DNA of 64,000 bases from Verrucomicrobiaceae bacterium (GCA_027486655.1 JAIXOR010000054.1:1-64000); one strand, 5' to 3'. Shown: positions 42,582-53,397, counted from the first letter of the stretch. Made by a program: numbers and translations. Notes: generated by a model not told the origin, from the letters alone.

Positions 42582-43559
42582 ATGAAACTCCGAATCACAG
42601 CAGCGTCATTGTGGGCCATTTCGCACCTCACCGCAGTCTCGGCCGAACCGGACCACGTCACCTACCCGGGCAACGGCGGCAACGTCGTCCTCATCGCCGG
42701 TGACGAGGAGTATCGCTCCGAGGATGCCCTTCCAATGCTGGGCAAGATCCTCTCCAAGCATCATGGATTCAATTGCACTGTGCTGTTCTCGGTTTCTCCG
42801 GAAGGAATCATCGACCCCAACGCCGGTGCCAGCCTCACCCACCCGGAAGCGCTGGATTCGGCCGATGCGATCGTGATGCTCATCCGCTTCCGCAAGTGGC
42901 CGGATGAAACCATGAAACGCTTCGACGCCGCCATGAAAAGGGGCGTGCCGGTGATCGCACTGCGCACCTCCACCCATGCCTTCCAACTCCCCGGCACCAG
43001 CGCCTTCAAGGATTACAACCAGTTCGGAAAAGAAGTGCTCGGCGAAAAATGGGTGAGCCACTGGGGCAAGCACAAGGTGGAGGCCACCCGCGGGGTGATG
43101 GAGACGGCGAATGCAAGCCACCCGGTGCTGCGCGGTGTCTCGGATGTATTTGGAGACTCGGATGTTTACGAAGCGGCCCCACCGGCGGATGCCAAGATCC
43201 TCATGCGTGGCCAGGTTCTCGCAGGCATGAAGCCGGACTCCGGCCCCGCCTCGTATTCCAAGAAGCGCGCCGATGGCGTGGAGCAGCCGATCAACGATCC
43301 GATGATGCCCATCGCCTGGGTGCGCGAGTTGAAGACCGACTCCGGCAAAACCCAGCGCATCGTCACCACCACCATGGGTGCCGCCACCGACCTTTCCAGC
43401 GAGGGACTGCGCCGCCTGGTGGTGAATGGCGTCTTCTGGGGTCTCGGCAAGGACGTCCCGGCCAAGGCCAACGTCACGACGATCGGCACCTATGAGCCGC
43501 TGATGTACGGATTCAACGCCGCCCGGAAAAACGTCAAACCGTCCTCTCACGGCCTTTGA
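42582..43559 (+). CDS. Secreted ThuA-domain protein
   Basis: 325 residues with signal peptide (MKLRITAASLWAISHLTAVSA). The ThuA-like fold covers about 35-300: VVLIAGDEEYRSEDALPML, DAIVMLIRFRKW, VIALRTSTHAF, GMETANASHPVL-type strands, and IAWVRELKTDSGKTQRIVTTTMG. ThuA in rhizobia is part of trehalose/maltitol oxidation through 3-keto-sugars. Secreted ThuA proteins are common in Verrucomicrobia and Planctomycetes next to cytochrome dehydrogenases, as here; 38 bp separate it from the SGNH/cytochrome fusion. Confidence 0.85.
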   Translation: MKLRITAASLWAISHLTAVSAEPDHVTYPGNGGNVVLIAGDEEYRSEDALPMLGKILSKHHGFNCTVLFSVSPEGIIDPNAGASLTHPEALDSADAIVMLIRFRKWPDETMKRFDAAMKRGVPVIALRTSTHAFQLPGTSAFKDYNQFGKEVLGEKWVSHWGKHKVEATRGVMETANASHPVLRGVSDVFGDSDVYEAAPPADAKILMRGQVLAGMKPDSGPASYSKKRADGVEQPINDPMMPIAWVRELKTDSGKTQRIVTTTMGAATDLSSEGLRRLVVNGVFWGLGKDVPAKANVTTIGTYEPLMYGFNAARKNVKPSSHGL

Positions 43560-43597
43560 TCATCGCACCTGAGTTTCCCTATCTTCCCCATATCCTG

Positions 43598-46500
43598 ATG
43601 AAAGCCCTTGTTCCGGCCGTCGCCCTGTTCTCCATCTGCTCTTCCGCGCTGAGCGTTGCCGCTCCTTTGCCAGCTCCCGCCAAAGGCACCAGCATTGCCT
43701 TGGTCGGCTCCGGCCTCGGCGATCGCACGCAGTATGATGGCTACTTCGAAACCCTGCTCCATCTGCGCTACCCGGACCGAGACCTTTTGGTAAGAAACCT
43801 TTGTTTCCCCGGAGATACCGCCGCCTACCGGCCGCGCGCAGGCCGCGACAATCAGTGGGCCTTCCCCGGTGCGGAGAAGTTCCGCCCGGAATACGCCAAA
43901 CACCGCGGCAACGGCATCGATCCCTCCGCCGACGAGTGGCTCAACCACTGCAAGCCGGATGTCATCCTCGGATTCTTCGGCTACAACGAATCCTTCTCCG
44001 GCCCCGCCGGGATCGCTTCGTTCACCGGAGAACTGGACGCCTGGATCACCCACACCCAGACGATGAAATACAACGGACGCTCGGCTCCCGCCATCGTCCT
44101 GGTGTCACCCATCGCGTTTGAAAACCTCTCCGCCGCCATGGACCTTCCGGACGGCAAAAAGGAAAACGAAAACCTCGCCCTCTACACCGATGCCATGCGC
44201 AAGGTGGCCACCGAGCGCAAGGTGGGCTTCATCGATCTGTTTGCAGCAAGCCGCACACTGATGGACAAGGAGGCCAAGCCGCTCACTTCGAATGGTTTCC
44301 TCCCGAATGACGATGGCAACCGCCTTCTCGCCCCGATCCTCGCCGATGGGCTTTTCGGTCCCGCACCCGTCGCCTCCAAGGCCTCTCCCGCAAAACTCCG
44401 CGAGCTCGTCGTCGAAAAAGCCGACTACTGGCGCAGCGACTACCGCATCGTCAATGGCGTGCACGTCTACGGCCGCCGCCGGGCACCCTACGGCGTGGTC
44501 AACTACCCCCAGGAGATCGAGAAGATCCGCCAGATGACCGCCAACCGCGACCAAGCCGTGTGGGCCATGCTCAAGGGCGGATCCATCGACCTCGCCGCGC
44601 TCGACGCCAAGACCCGCAAGCTCGACCCGGTCGAATCCAACTTCAAGAAGGAGATCGAGTACCTGAAACAGGACAAGGTCATGGACACCTTCAAGCTCAT
44701 GCCCGGATTCAAGATCGAGCTCTTCGCTTCCGAGGAAACCTTCCCCGATCTCCGCAATCCGGTGCAAATGAGCTTCGACAACCGCGGACGCCTCTGGATC
44801 TCCACCATGCCCAGCTACCCGCACCACAAGCCGGGCGATCCTCCGGCCGACGACCGCATCCTGATTTTTGAAGACACCAACAACGACGGCAAGGCGGACA
44901 AGCAGACGGTGTTTGCCGACAAACTGAGCCTGCCCACCGGTTTCGAGCTTCAGCCGGAGGGCGTCTATGTGGCCCAGGCTCCTCACCTCATCCTCCTGCG
45001 CGACACCAACGGCGATGACAAGGCGGACAAACGCGAGATCGTAATGCACGGCTTCGACCCGCACGATACCCACCACGCCATCGGCGCGTTCTGCGCGGAT
45101 CCATCCGGCTCGTTCTATCTGTTAGAGGGAACCTTCCTCCACTCCCAGGTCGAGACGGCTTACGGCCCGCGCCGCGACATCGACTCCGGAGTCTGGCGCT
45201 TCGAACCCACCAGCCAGCGCCTCGAACGCTACAGCCAGACCGGTTACGCCAATCCCTGGGGAATCGCTTTCGATGATTGGGGCCAGTGCTTCCTCGCCGA
45301 TGCCTCCAATGGCCAGAACTGGTGGGAACTCCCGCTCTCCGTGAAGGTCCCCTTCGGCCACCAGATCGGAAAAACCGACGAGTTCGCCCCCAAACGCGCC
45401 CGCCCCACCTCCGGTGCCGAGTTCATCTCCTCACGCCATTTCCCGGACGAGCTCCAGGGCGGCTACATGGTCAACAACTGCATCGGCTTCCTCGGCACCA
45501 GCATCCACGACATCAAGGAGGGAGGCTCCGGTTTCGAAGGCAAACACATCGGCGACCTCGTCACCTCGTCGGACCCGAACTTCCGCCCCTGCGATCTGGA
45601 ATTCGCCCCGGACGGCTCGCTCTACATCGTCGATTGGCACAACGCGCTCATCGGCCACATGCAGCACTCCGCCCGCGATCCGAAGCGCGATCACGACCAC
45701 GGCCGCATCTACCGCGTCACCTATCCCTCCCGCCCGCTCGTCAAGCCGGTCCAGATCGCCGGCGCCTCCATCCCCGCCCTGCTCAAGGCGCTCGAGGAAC
45801 CGGAAATTCGCACCCGCTACCGCGCACGCCGCGAACTCCGCGGCCGCAATGCCTCGGAGGTGCTCCCCGCCGTGAAATCCTGGCTCGCCTCGCTTGATCC
45901 AAACGGTGCCCGCTACGACCACCACCTCTGCGAAGCCCTCTGGACCACCTGGGGCATGGGTTCCATCGACCTCGACATCCTCGGCAAGGCCCTCTCTGCC
46001 AAGTCCCATCAGGCACGTTCCGCCGCCGCCGATGTCATCCGCTTCTCGTGGCGCAAGATCCCGGACCACGCCTCGCTCCTTGCCAAGGCCGCCGCAGATC
46101 CCCACCCGCGCGTCCGCCTCACCGCCATGGTCGCCGCCTCCTGGCTCGACAACCAGGACGGTGCCCGCATCGCCTCGATCGCTCTCGAGCAACCCCTCGA
46201 TTTCTGGATGACGGATGCCTATCAATCCGCCCTCCTCACCCTCAAGGACGACCTCGCCGCCCTCGCGAAAACCCCCGGCTACGATGCCGCCGCCAAACCC
46301 CGCCTCGCCGAGTTTCTCAGCGGAAAACTCAAGCTGGTGGCCTCCGCCGCCGCTGCCGAGCCCGCCGAGCCGAAACTCGCCCCCGCCGAACTCGAACTGT
46401 TCCGCAAGGGCAAGGAGGTTTACAGCCGCGATGTCCACTGCGCCACCTGCCACCAGGCCAATGGCCAGGGCGATGCCATCTACCCGCCGCTCGCCGGCAG

Positions 46501-46798
46501 CGAGTGGGTCAATGGCGATGAGACCCGCCTCATCAAGATCGTCCTCAAAGGCCTCTGGGGCCCCATCCACGTCAAAGGCAAGCTCTACGATCCCAAGAAC
46601 GGCGTGCCTCCCATGATGGGCTTTGAAAGCCTGCTCAAGGACGACGAGGTGGCCGCCGTGCTCACCTACGTGCGCAACAGCTTCGGAAACTCCGCCCCGG
46701 CCGTGAAGCCCGAGGCCGTCTCCGCCGTCCGCAAGCAGATCGAGGCGAAAAAGGACTTCTACACCGTCGAGGACATCCTCAAGCAGCACCCGTTCTGA
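43598..46798 (+). CDS. SGNH hydrolase / PVC dehydrogenase propeller / cytochrome c fusion
   Basis: 1066 residues from the ATG at 43598. Signal peptide to about 22; SGNH/GDSL-like domain about 30-285 (SIALVGSGLGDRTQYDG, NLCFPGDT, ILGFFGYNES, where usual GDS is replaced by GSGLGD); PVC-type propeller about 360-700 (PVQMSFDNRGRLWISTMPSYP, DTNNDGKADK, LEFAPDGSLYIVDWHN); HEAT-like repeats about 710-900; cytochrome c about 935-1040 with C948-A-T-C951-H and a likely axial Met in PPMMGFESLL. It probably removes an acyl group and oxidises the sugar in one polypeptide. Follows the ThuA gene by 38 bp. Confidence 0.85.
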   Translation: MKALVPAVALFSICSSALSVAAPLPAPAKGTSIALVGSGLGDRTQYDGYFETLLHLRYPDRDLLVRNLCFPGDTAAYRPRAGRDNQWAFPGAEKFRPEYAKHRGNGIDPSADEWLNHCKPDVILGFFGYNESFSGPAGIASFTGELDAWITHTQTMKYNGRSAPAIVLVSPIAFENLSAAMDLPDGKKENENLALYTDAMRKVATERKVGFIDLFAASRTLMDKEAKPLTSNGFLPNDDGNRLLAPILADGLFGPAPVASKASPAKLRELVVEKADYWRSDYRIVNGVHVYGRRRAPYGVVNYPQEIEKIRQMTANRDQAVWAMLKGGSIDLAALDAKTRKLDPVESNFKKEIEYLKQDKVMDTFKLMPGFKIELFASEETFPDLRNPVQMSFDNRGRLWISTMPSYPHHKPGDPPADDRILIFEDTNNDGKADKQTVFADKLSLPTGFELQPEGVYVAQAPHLILLRDTNGDDKADKREIVMHGFDPHDTHHAIGAFCADPSGSFYLLEGTFLHSQVETAYGPRRDIDSGVWRFEPTSQRLERYSQTGYANPWGIAFDDWGQCFLADASNGQNWWELPLSVKVPFGHQIGKTDEFAPKRARPTSGAEFISSRHFPDELQGGYMVNNCIGFLGTSIHDIKEGGSGFEGKHIGDLVTSSDPNFRPCDLEFAPDGSLYIVDWHNALIGHMQHSARDPKRDHDHGRIYRVTYPSRPLVKPVQIAGASIPALLKALEEPEIRTRYRARRELRGRNASEVLPAVKSWLASLDPNGARYDHHLCEALWTTWGMGSIDLDILGKALSAKSHQARSAAADVIRFSWRKIPDHASLLAKAAADPHPRVRLTAMVAASWLDNQDGARIASIALEQPLDFWMTDAYQSALLTLKDDLAALAKTPGYDAAAKPRLAEFLSGKLKLVASAAAAEPAEPKLAPAELELFRKGKEVYSRDVHCATCHQANGQGDAIYPPLAGSEWVNGDETRLIKIVLKGLWGPIHVKGKLYDPKNGVPPMMGFESLLKDDEVAAVLTYVRNSFGNSAPAVKPEAVSAVRKQIEAKKDFYTVEDILKQHPF

Positions 46799-46911
46799 GC
46801 CGCCCGCGATCACGGATCCGCGGATCTTCCGTTGGACAATCCCCACCGGAAACTCCAAGGATCCCGTGCAACATTCCTTCACCCCTCATCCCATCCTTCC
46901 ACGCCCCGGCC

Positions 46912-47931
46912 ATGGCCTCACACATCCAGCTCAAACCCCGCATCGAACTCGGCATCGTCCCCACCCACCTGCGCTTCGTCGGCTGCCTCGTGCCCGATGA
47001 AAACGGACGCTTCCCCCGCAACGAATCCGGCGAGCTCCTGCTCGTGGCCGGCATGCGCGAGACCTGCGCCATCTCTCCGGTGAAGCTCACCTGCGTGCAG
47101 ATCCCGATCTTCCCGGGAGGCAACGCGGACGACGTCGCCGAAATGATCGCCGGCCTCCGCGCCCTCGACCTGGAAATCTACTTCATCATCATGGTCGGCG
47201 GTGTGAACCCGATGAACCCGGCCGATGAGGATGCCGTCGTCGCCCAGCTCGTTCCCAGCTTCAAGGCCGCCGTCACCCATGGCGTGCGCCACGTTTCCTC
47301 CACCTCCATCGAGGAATGGATGAGCGCCACCGAAAGCCGCCGCGAAGGCGCGGACTTCGAGGCGGCCATCGCCCAGAATGTGAAGGTGCACCTCCGCGTC
47401 TATCAGGAAGCCGGCCTCGAGGGCTCCTGCGTGGAAAATTGGCACATGGAATTCCTCCGCCCCGGCGAGTTTAAGACCTTCACCAGCCTCGACCGCGTCT
47501 GGGCCTTCGCCCGGGCCGCCAACGAAGCACTGGGGAAAACCTACTTCAAGCTGCTCGTCGATGCCTCCCACTGCGGAAACTCCGGCCTCTCCATCGCCGA
47601 GAACCAGGAGCTCATCCAGCGAATCGCCGCCCGGGGCGAACTCGGCATCTTCCACGCATCGCCCAAGACCACCCGCGGCTGCCTCTCCACCGACGATGGC
47701 TGGGTCGGTGCCCTGCTCGCCACCGCCGCCTCCACCGGCGAACTACGCCACGTCTTCGTCGAGGCCTTCGATCATACCGACGCCGCCCTCCAGCCGCTGC
47801 GTGACATCGAGCCCGGCTTTGGCATCGATACCCGCGACGGCCGCACCTACAACCAGTTGATCGCCGATGGCCTGGGCGATGTCGCCCGCCGCCTCAACAA
47901 CCTCCAGGCCCGCGGCATCCTCAAAGCCTGA
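46912..47931 (+). CDS. TIM-barrel sugar isomerase/epimerase-like protein A
   Basis: 339 residues with xylose-isomerase-like TIM-barrel character: LGIVPTHLRFVGCLVP, VKLTCVQIPIFPGGNADD, YFIIMVGGVNPMNP, LLVDASHCGNSG (metal-ligand region) and HVFVEAFDHTDAALQPL (Glu and Asp/His). A signal peptide is absent, so it acts in the cytoplasm. It is the first gene of a five-gene sugar unit with 7 bp to the next gene. The substrate is unknown. Confidence 0.7.
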   Translation: MASHIQLKPRIELGIVPTHLRFVGCLVPDENGRFPRNESGELLLVAGMRETCAISPVKLTCVQIPIFPGGNADDVAEMIAGLRALDLEIYFIIMVGGVNPMNPADEDAVVAQLVPSFKAAVTHGVRHVSSTSIEEWMSATESRREGADFEAAIAQNVKVHLRVYQEAGLEGSCVENWHMEFLRPGEFKTFTSLDRVWAFARAANEALGKTYFKLLVDASHCGNSGLSIAENQELIQRIAARGELGIFHASPKTTRGCLSTDDGWVGALLATAASTGELRHVFVEAFDHTDAALQPLRDIEPGFGIDTRDGRTYNQLIADGLGDVARRLNNLQARGILKA

Positions 47932-47938
47932 TCTCACC

Positions 47939-49036
47939 ATGAGCATCATCCACGGAGAGGAATCGCTTCATTTAACCAATCCCGAGCTGGACCTCGCGGT
48001 CACCCTCCGCGGCGGTCACCTCGCACCGGTGGTCTTCCATCATCCCGGGCGCGATGTTTCCCCCTATGCGCTGGCTCCCTGGGAACCCGCGGAGTTCCCG
48101 GACCTCCCGCCGCTGCTCTCCGTGCTGCGTGGCGACTTCCTCTGCCTGCCCTTCGGCGGCCAGGAAAACGGCCCGCCTCACGGCGATCCGGCCAATGCCC
48201 TTTGGGACTTGGTTTCCTGTGATGCGCGCTCGCTCCATCTCAGGATGCGGACTACCGACACGAATGCCGATGTGGAGAAGATCATCTCCACCCGGGAAGG
48301 CCATCACGCCCTCTACGTCGAACATCGCATCTCCGGTCTCGAAGGGAAGTACAACTACGGCACCCATCCCATTCTCGATCTATCAGGTTTGCCAGAAGGC
48401 ACCGGCAGGATTTCGGTGAGCCCTTTCCGCTGGGCTTCCGTGTTCCCGGATTCATTTGCCAATCCCGCCGATGGCGAAACCGGAGCGCTCTCAAACGGCG
48501 CGCGTTTCACCGACCTGAGTGCCGTCCCTCTCGCCAATGGCGGCACCACCGACCTCACCCGCTATCCCGGTCGCGCGGGGAATGAAGATCTGGTGATGAT
48601 GGCAAGCGAACCCGCGACGGACGAACAGCCCTTCGCATGGTCGGCCGCCGTGCTGGATGGATACCTTTGGTTCGCCCTGAAAAATCCCGCCGATTTCCCT
48701 TCCACCCTGTTCTGGCTCTCCAATGGCGGACGCAGCGCTTCACCCTGGAGCAGCCGCCATGTCGGGCGAATCGGGATCGAGGAGGTCTGTTCGTATTTCA
48801 GCCATGGCGTCGATGTCTCGCGCCAGGACCGGCTCGCCGGCGAAGGCATCCCCACCACACGCCAGTTCAGGCCTGATGAGTCCGTCTCGCTCCGTGTCAT
48901 CCAGGCCACCGCACTGGTTCCGGAAGGCTTCGACAAGGTATCCGCCATCAGGCCGGCCACGGAAAATTCCATTGCCATCCGCTCGGAATCCGGCAAGGAA
49001 ATCCTCATACCTATCAATTGGAGATTTGTTCTCTGA
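47939..49036 (+). CDS. Aldose-1-epimerase-like (galactose mutarotase fold) protein
   Basis: 365 residues from the ATG at 47939, 7 bp after the previous stop; earlier in-frame codons lie inside the upstream gene. Repeated beta-strand segments include [47 protein letters not shown] (the FGGQ...HG-x-P/A motif of mutarotases) and [11 protein letters not shown]. The usual catalytic His/Glu pattern is only partly clear, so it may be a non-canonical sugar-phosphate mutarotase. Confidence 0.6.
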   Translation: MSIIHGEESLHLTNPELDLAVTLRGGHLAPVVFHHPGRDVSPYALAPWEPAEFPDLPPLLSVLRGDFLCLPFGGQENGPPHGDPANALWDLVSCDARSLHLRMRTTDTNADVEKIISTREGHHALYVEHRISGLEGKYNYGTHPILDLSGLPEGTGRISVSPFRWASVFPDSFANPADGETGALSNGARFTDLSAVPLANGGTTDLTRYPGRAGNEDLVMMASEPATDEQPFAWSAAVLDGYLWFALKNPADFPSTLFWLSNGGRSASPWSSRHVGRIGIEEVCSYFSHGVDVSRQDRLAGEGIPTTRQFRPDESVSLRVIQATALVPEGFDKVSAIRPATENSIAIRSESGKEILIPINWRFVL

Positions 49037-49100
49037 AACCAAACCCGGAAGCTCAAAACCGGTTCCTCATTTCCCTATCAACCATCAAACCTCATCGATC

Positions 49101-50102
49101 ATGAAACTGCACAACGCCATGTGGCCCGGTCTCGTTGGAAAAGAACCCGGCACCGATCATCCTCCGATCTCGCTTGAGCGCATGCTTGAGCTCACCACCG
49201 CCGCTTCGGTCAAGGGCCGCAAGTTCGATGGCGTCGATCTGTTCCTCTTCCATCCCCACACCGATCCAGACGCGTCCGAGGACACGATCAAGGCCATGGC
49301 CGACCAAATCGCCGCCGCAGGGCTCAAGGTCGGATCGCTTGTCGCACCGGTCTGGCCCGGCACGGTGGGCGGACCCGCCTTCGGTTCCGATGAGGATCGC
49401 AAGAACTTCGTGCTCGCCGTGGAAAAAGCCTGCCGCATCGCCGGCATCCTCAAGGCTCACGGCGTGCGTGAATACGGGCTCATCCGCATCGACTCCGCCG
49501 GCGGCGTGGCCGATTGGGCGAAGGACCCCGCTGGCAACACCGGGAAGATCGCCGAGACCTGGCGTGAGGCCGGCAAGGTGGCCGAGCAACACGGCGAGCG
49601 CCTCGCCGCCGAGGGCGAAATCTGTTGGGGTGGCATGCATTCGTGGAAGGCCATGCTCGACACGCTTGAAGCAACCAACCTTCCCGGAGTCGTCGGCTTC
49701 CAGGCCGACCTCGCCCACACGTATCTCTATCTGATGGGTTACAACGCCCCCGAAGCCGCACTGCTCAAGGAAGGTTACAGCGATGCCGAGTTCTGGGCCG
49801 CCTACACCACCATGACCGACGCGCTGCGCCCATGGACGCTCGATTTCCACGTCGCCCAAAACGACGGATCCGTCCATGGCACCGGCTCGCACGACAAGAC
49901 CGGCCGCCATTGCCCGGCGAACGATCCGAACGGCAAGCTCGATATTGCGAAGTGCTCCACCTACTGGCTCAAGGATGCCGCCGCCCGTGGCATGCAGCAC
50001 ATCTGCTGGGATGGCTGCATGTTCCCCAACGACACCCTCGAAAGCCCGGACACCTGGAACGAGGTGCTCAAGGCCATGGTTGCCGTTGACGAGGCGCTGT
50101 GA
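49101..50102 (+). CDS. TIM-barrel sugar isomerase/epimerase-like protein B
   Basis: 333 residues from the ATG at 49101 ([22 protein letters not shown]); the long upstream open frame is a shadow of the mutarotase gene. Barrel motifs: [50 protein letters not shown] (Glu), [16 protein letters not shown] (Asp/His), [22 protein letters not shown] (His). The pattern fits xylose-isomerase-like enzymes with a divalent metal. It lies 64 bp after the mutarotase and 43 bp before the cupin-like gene. Confidence 0.7.
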   Translation: MKLHNAMWPGLVGKEPGTDHPPISLERMLELTTAASVKGRKFDGVDLFLFHPHTDPDASEDTIKAMADQIAAAGLKVGSLVAPVWPGTVGGPAFGSDEDRKNFVLAVEKACRIAGILKAHGVREYGLIRIDSAGGVADWAKDPAGNTGKIAETWREAGKVAEQHGERLAAEGEICWGGMHSWKAMLDTLEATNLPGVVGFQADLAHTYLYLMGYNAPEAALLKEGYSDAEFWAAYTTMTDALRPWTLDFHVAQNDGSVHGTGSHDKTGRHCPANDPNGKLDIAKCSTYWLKDAAARGMQHICWDGCMFPNDTLESPDTWNEVLKAMVAVDEAL

Positions 50103-50145
50103 GGCCGCCGCCACTCCACCACCCAATTCCCATCATCCATCTGCC

Positions 50146-51465
50146 ATGGCTGCTTCCTCTTCCATCCTCGCTGAAAAACTTCACGAATATCCCAATCACG
50201 ATGTCATCGATGGAGGGTCGGATTCGATCCTCGATGACTGCCTCAACCAGAACGACGGAGTGCTGCAGCTCCTGCACCGCTATGCCGGCAGAACGTTCTG
50301 CTCGCCGGGCAAGCGCCTTCGCCTGGATGCGAAGTCCTATTACCCGGACTACATGAACGGGACCGGTCTCGATGAAGTCTGGATGTGCTGCACCGTGCCG
50401 ATCGTGACAGGCGTCATCGACACCCGCACCGGTAAGGCACCCTTCCGCGAAGGAGAAGCCCACGTCCTCACGCCGGGCGGACAGGTGATTTCACTTCAGG
50501 ATCTGATAGTGACCAATCCGGAAGCGGTCATGGGCGGAAAGGTCACCGCTCTTTCGAAATCCCTGTTCGGGAAGATCACCTGGCCGATCGTGTCCAAGAA
50601 GTTTGATAACCTGAACCCCATCCCCCACCATCTTCACTGGGCGAAGTGGGAGGTTTACGACATCAATTCCTACGACAATCCCGGTGTGAGTCCATCGCAC
50701 TATCACACCACGGCCATGGGCCTGTATCCGTTCGTGACGAAGGACCAGTTTCTTGCCTGCATGAAGCGCTGGGGACAGGGCGAATACAACGGCGTGCGCC
50801 ACCTTTCGCCTCACACCATGATGCATCTGGACAACGGCTTCGTGATGCCGAATGGCGTGCTGCACTCACCGACGGACCTTTGCACGCACGAGTTGCACGT
50901 CACCATGGACGAGCATTTCCTCGCCGAGGACCTGACCCTCGATGGACGGATCGGAGCGGCCGATGCGTTCTACGCCTGCCGGGAAGAGGACTATCCGAAA
51001 GACAAGCATGAGGACTGGGAATACCTGGTGGACACGTTCGACTTCAACGCGAACCAGGATCCGGACTTCGTGCTGAAGAACTCACGACCGGCCATCACCG
51101 CCCGCGAATTTTCAGGCGAGGGAGTGGACGCCAAGTGGATTGTGTATGGCAATGTCCTCGGCGATCAGAAGTGCTCCATCCTCCGTCTCACGCTCGCACC
51201 CGGCGCCACGATGAATTTCAACCCGGAGTGCCCCGCACTCTTCCACACGAACCGCGGAAGCGGACGGGTCGGAAAGCTCGCCGTGCGATATCACCAGGAC
51301 ATGAAGCTTGGCGAAATCTATCCTGAGATCGGATTCATCACCCAGGCCGCGCTGAACCGCGGCGGCGTGGCAATCGAGAACACGGGTGATGAACCGCTTG
51401 TCCTTACCTTCGACTTCCCACAAAACGCGCACTCCCAAACCCCGGGCCTTGCCGAGGCGAAGTGA
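50146..51465 (+). CDS. Cupin-like protein of the sugar unit
   Basis: 439 residues from the ATG at 50146. His-rich beta regions (PHHLHWAKWEVYDINSYD, VSPSHYHTTAMGLYPFVTK, HTMMHLDNGFVMPNGVLHSP, CTHELHVTMDEHFL) look like a metal-binding cupin/RmlC-type or mannose-6-phosphate-isomerase-like fold, and a C-terminal beta part (LRLTLAPGATMNFNPECPALFHTNRGSG) may be a second cupin. Specific function unknown; the position between isomerase-like and oxidoreductase genes suggests an epimerase or isomerase. Confidence 0.55.
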   Translation: MAASSSILAEKLHEYPNHDVIDGGSDSILDDCLNQNDGVLQLLHRYAGRTFCSPGKRLRLDAKSYYPDYMNGTGLDEVWMCCTVPIVTGVIDTRTGKAPFREGEAHVLTPGGQVISLQDLIVTNPEAVMGGKVTALSKSLFGKITWPIVSKKFDNLNPIPHHLHWAKWEVYDINSYDNPGVSPSHYHTTAMGLYPFVTKDQFLACMKRWGQGEYNGVRHLSPHTMMHLDNGFVMPNGVLHSPTDLCTHELHVTMDEHFLAEDLTLDGRIGAADAFYACREEDYPKDKHEDWEYLVDTFDFNANQDPDFVLKNSRPAITAREFSGEGVDAKWIVYGNVLGDQKCSILRLTLAPGATMNFNPECPALFHTNRGSGRVGKLAVRYHQDMKLGEIYPEIGFITQAALNRGGVAIENTGDEPLVLTFDFPQNAHSQTPGLAEAK

Positions 51466-51595
51466 TATCAATCCAAACTCCCGGTGGCACGGCAGCGCAG
51501 CAAGCTTGCATCCACACCCTCGGAAAAGATAGATCCCCGCTGAGGCACTCGTTTAGAATCGCTCTCCAACCCGGCAAACACACTCCTTCCCCATC

Positions 51596-52744
51596 ATGAA
51601 AAAACCAATCCGCATCGGACTCATCGGCTACGGCTTCATGGGCCGCACCCACTCGAATGCTTATTCGCAACTCTCGCATTTCTTCGATACCGAACACTTC
51701 CCGGTCCGCCAGGCCGTCTGCGGACGCGATGAGGCAAAGGTGAAGGCCTTCGCCGAAAAGTGGGGCTACGCCTCCTACGAAACCGACTGGCGCGAGCTCG
51801 TGAAACGCGAGGACATCGATGCCATTGACATCTGCACGCCGAACGATTCGCACGCCGAGATCGCCCTCGAGTGCATCAAGCACGGCAAGATGATCCTCTG
51901 CGAAAAACCCCTCGCCCTCAACGGCGAGCAAGGTGAGGCCATGGTGAAGGCCGTCGAGGCTTCCGGCCTGCCGAACCTTGTCTGGTACAACTACCGTTTC
52001 CTCCCGGCCGTGACGCATGCCAAGAACATCGTCGACGCCGGCGAACTGGGCCGCATCTTCCACTACCGCGCCAACTTCCTCCAGGACTGGACCATCTCCG
52101 CCGAGCTGCCCCAGGGCGGCGCGGGCCTCTGGCGTCTCGATGCGGCGGCCGCAGGCTCCGGCGTCACGGGCGACCTCCTGGCCCACTGCATCGATACCGC
52201 GCGCTGGATCAATGGCGACATCGTTTCCGTCTCCGCCATGACCGAGACCTTCATCAAGGAGCGCGTGCACACCGCCACCGGTGAGAAGCACCCGGTCACC
52301 ATCGACGACGCCTGCGCCTTCCTCGCCCGCTTCGAAAACGGATCCCTCGCGATCTTCGAATCCACCCGCTACGCCCGCGGCCACAAGGCGCTCTACACTT
52401 TTGAGATCAACGGCGAAAACAAGTCGCTGTTCTGGGATCTGCACGACCTCAACCGCCTCGAATACTTCGACCACGGCGTCCCCGGCGATCGCCGCGGCTG
52501 GAGCAGCATCCACTGTTCGGATGGCGATCAACCGTATGCGGGCAACTGGTGGGTTCCCGGCCTCTGCCTGGGCTACGAGCACTCGTTCATTCACGAGCTT
52601 GCCGAGTTCTTCAAGGACCTCGACAGCCCGGCCAAGGAAAAGCGCTACCCGGACTTCCGCCACGCGCTCGGCACCCAGTATGTTTGCGATGCCGTGCTCG
52701 AATCCGCCCGCACCAAGCATTGGGTGGATGTGAAACGAGCCTGA
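51596..52744 (+). CDS. Gfo/Idh/MocA family oxidoreductase
   Basis: 382 residues. Rossmann start [19 protein letters not shown] (residues 5-23), the canonical [13 protein letters not shown] motif (about 100-112), and a C-terminal domain with [19 protein letters not shown] (the D-x-x-x-H substrate-binding stretch, about 188-206). The EKP lysine is intact here, unlike in the 12899 gene. It should oxidise a sugar or cyclitol at C3 or another carbon with NAD(P). Last gene of the sugar unit, closed by a strong terminator. Confidence 0.9.
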   Translation: MKKPIRIGLIGYGFMGRTHSNAYSQLSHFFDTEHFPVRQAVCGRDEAKVKAFAEKWGYASYETDWRELVKREDIDAIDICTPNDSHAEIALECIKHGKMILCEKPLALNGEQGEAMVKAVEASGLPNLVWYNYRFLPAVTHAKNIVDAGELGRIFHYRANFLQDWTISAELPQGGAGLWRLDAAAAGSGVTGDLLAHCIDTARWINGDIVSVSAMTETFIKERVHTATGEKHPVTIDDACAFLARFENGSLAIFESTRYARGHKALYTFEINGENKSLFWDLHDLNRLEYFDHGVPGDRRGWSSIHCSDGDQPYAGNWWVPGLCLGYEHSFIHELAEFFKDLDSPAKEKRYPDFRHALGTQYVCDAVLESARTKHWVDVKRA

Positions 52745-52756
52745 TTTTTCCCAATC

Positions 52757-52800
52757 GGCGGCACCCTCCGGAAATCCGGGGCGTGCCGCCTTTTTGTTTT
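52757..52800 (+). terminator. Terminator of the sugar-catabolism unit
   Basis: GGCGGCAC (52757-52764) pairs with GTGCCGCC (52783-52790), with a further CCTCCGG/TCCGGGG inner stem, followed by TTTTTGTTTT. Textbook intrinsic terminator. Confidence 0.9.
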
Positions 52801-52806
52801 CGCGAC

Positions 52807-53397
52807 TCAGCCCTCGGTGTGAATCACGCCGTAATAGGCAAGCAGGCCGAAGACGATCACACCCCACAGCACGAAGCCCAGGAGGATCCACAGGGCGTTG
52901 GCCGCGGTCAGGTCGTCATTGAACGATCCCTCCGGGTCGCCACACGCGAGGTTGGCCTGGTTCTGCGCCGCCGCCAGGAAAATGCCCAGCACGGGAATCA
53001 GCAGGAGCTCCAGGATGTCCGTCCATGGCGACCCGATGTCCTGCTGCGCCATCCGCGACACCACGGTATCCAGGATCGTAAGGACGACGAACAAAGTCGC
53101 ATGGATCGAAAGCGGGCGGGCCGCCGAATCGTTCGCCGCGGCCATGCGGCGGAAGAGTGAGTGGGTGAAGAAAATCGCGAACAAACTGCGCATCACGGGC
53201 CACATGCGCTCGCCAGTGGCCGCCTTCTGCGCTTTCCAGTGCCGGTAGAACCAGTAGATCTGATAGATCCCGGCAGTCGATAGCAGCAGAATCCAGAACT
53301 TGCGCGGGGCGACGATGTAGAAAGGCGGGACATCATCCCCGTCCAGCACCTGCGGCGCGGGCTCGGAGCGTGGGGGAGCGTAGAGATTCTCAGTCAT
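52807..53397 (-). CDS. DUF4234-like membrane protein
   Basis: 196 residues. An N-terminal cytoplasmic segment is followed by PPFYIVAPRKFWILLLSTAGIYQIYWFYRHWKAQK, the pattern of DUF4234-like proteins (F-x-x-L-x-x-x-T-x-G-I-Y-x-x-Y-W-x-Y). About four membrane helices follow (about 30-50, 100-118, 128-150, 165-190). Function unknown. Its ATG overlaps the end of the phospholipase gene by 8 bp, so the two are coupled. Confidence 0.65.
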   Translation of the reverse strand: MTENLYAPPRSEPAPQVLDGDDVPPFYIVAPRKFWILLLSTAGIYQIYWFYRHWKAQKAATGERMWPVMRSLFAIFFTHSLFRRMAAANDSAARPLSIHATLFVVLTILDTVVSRMAQQDIGSPWTDILELLLIPVLGIFLAAAQNQANLACGDPEGSFNDDLTAANALWILLGFVLWGVIVFGLLAYYGVIHTEG

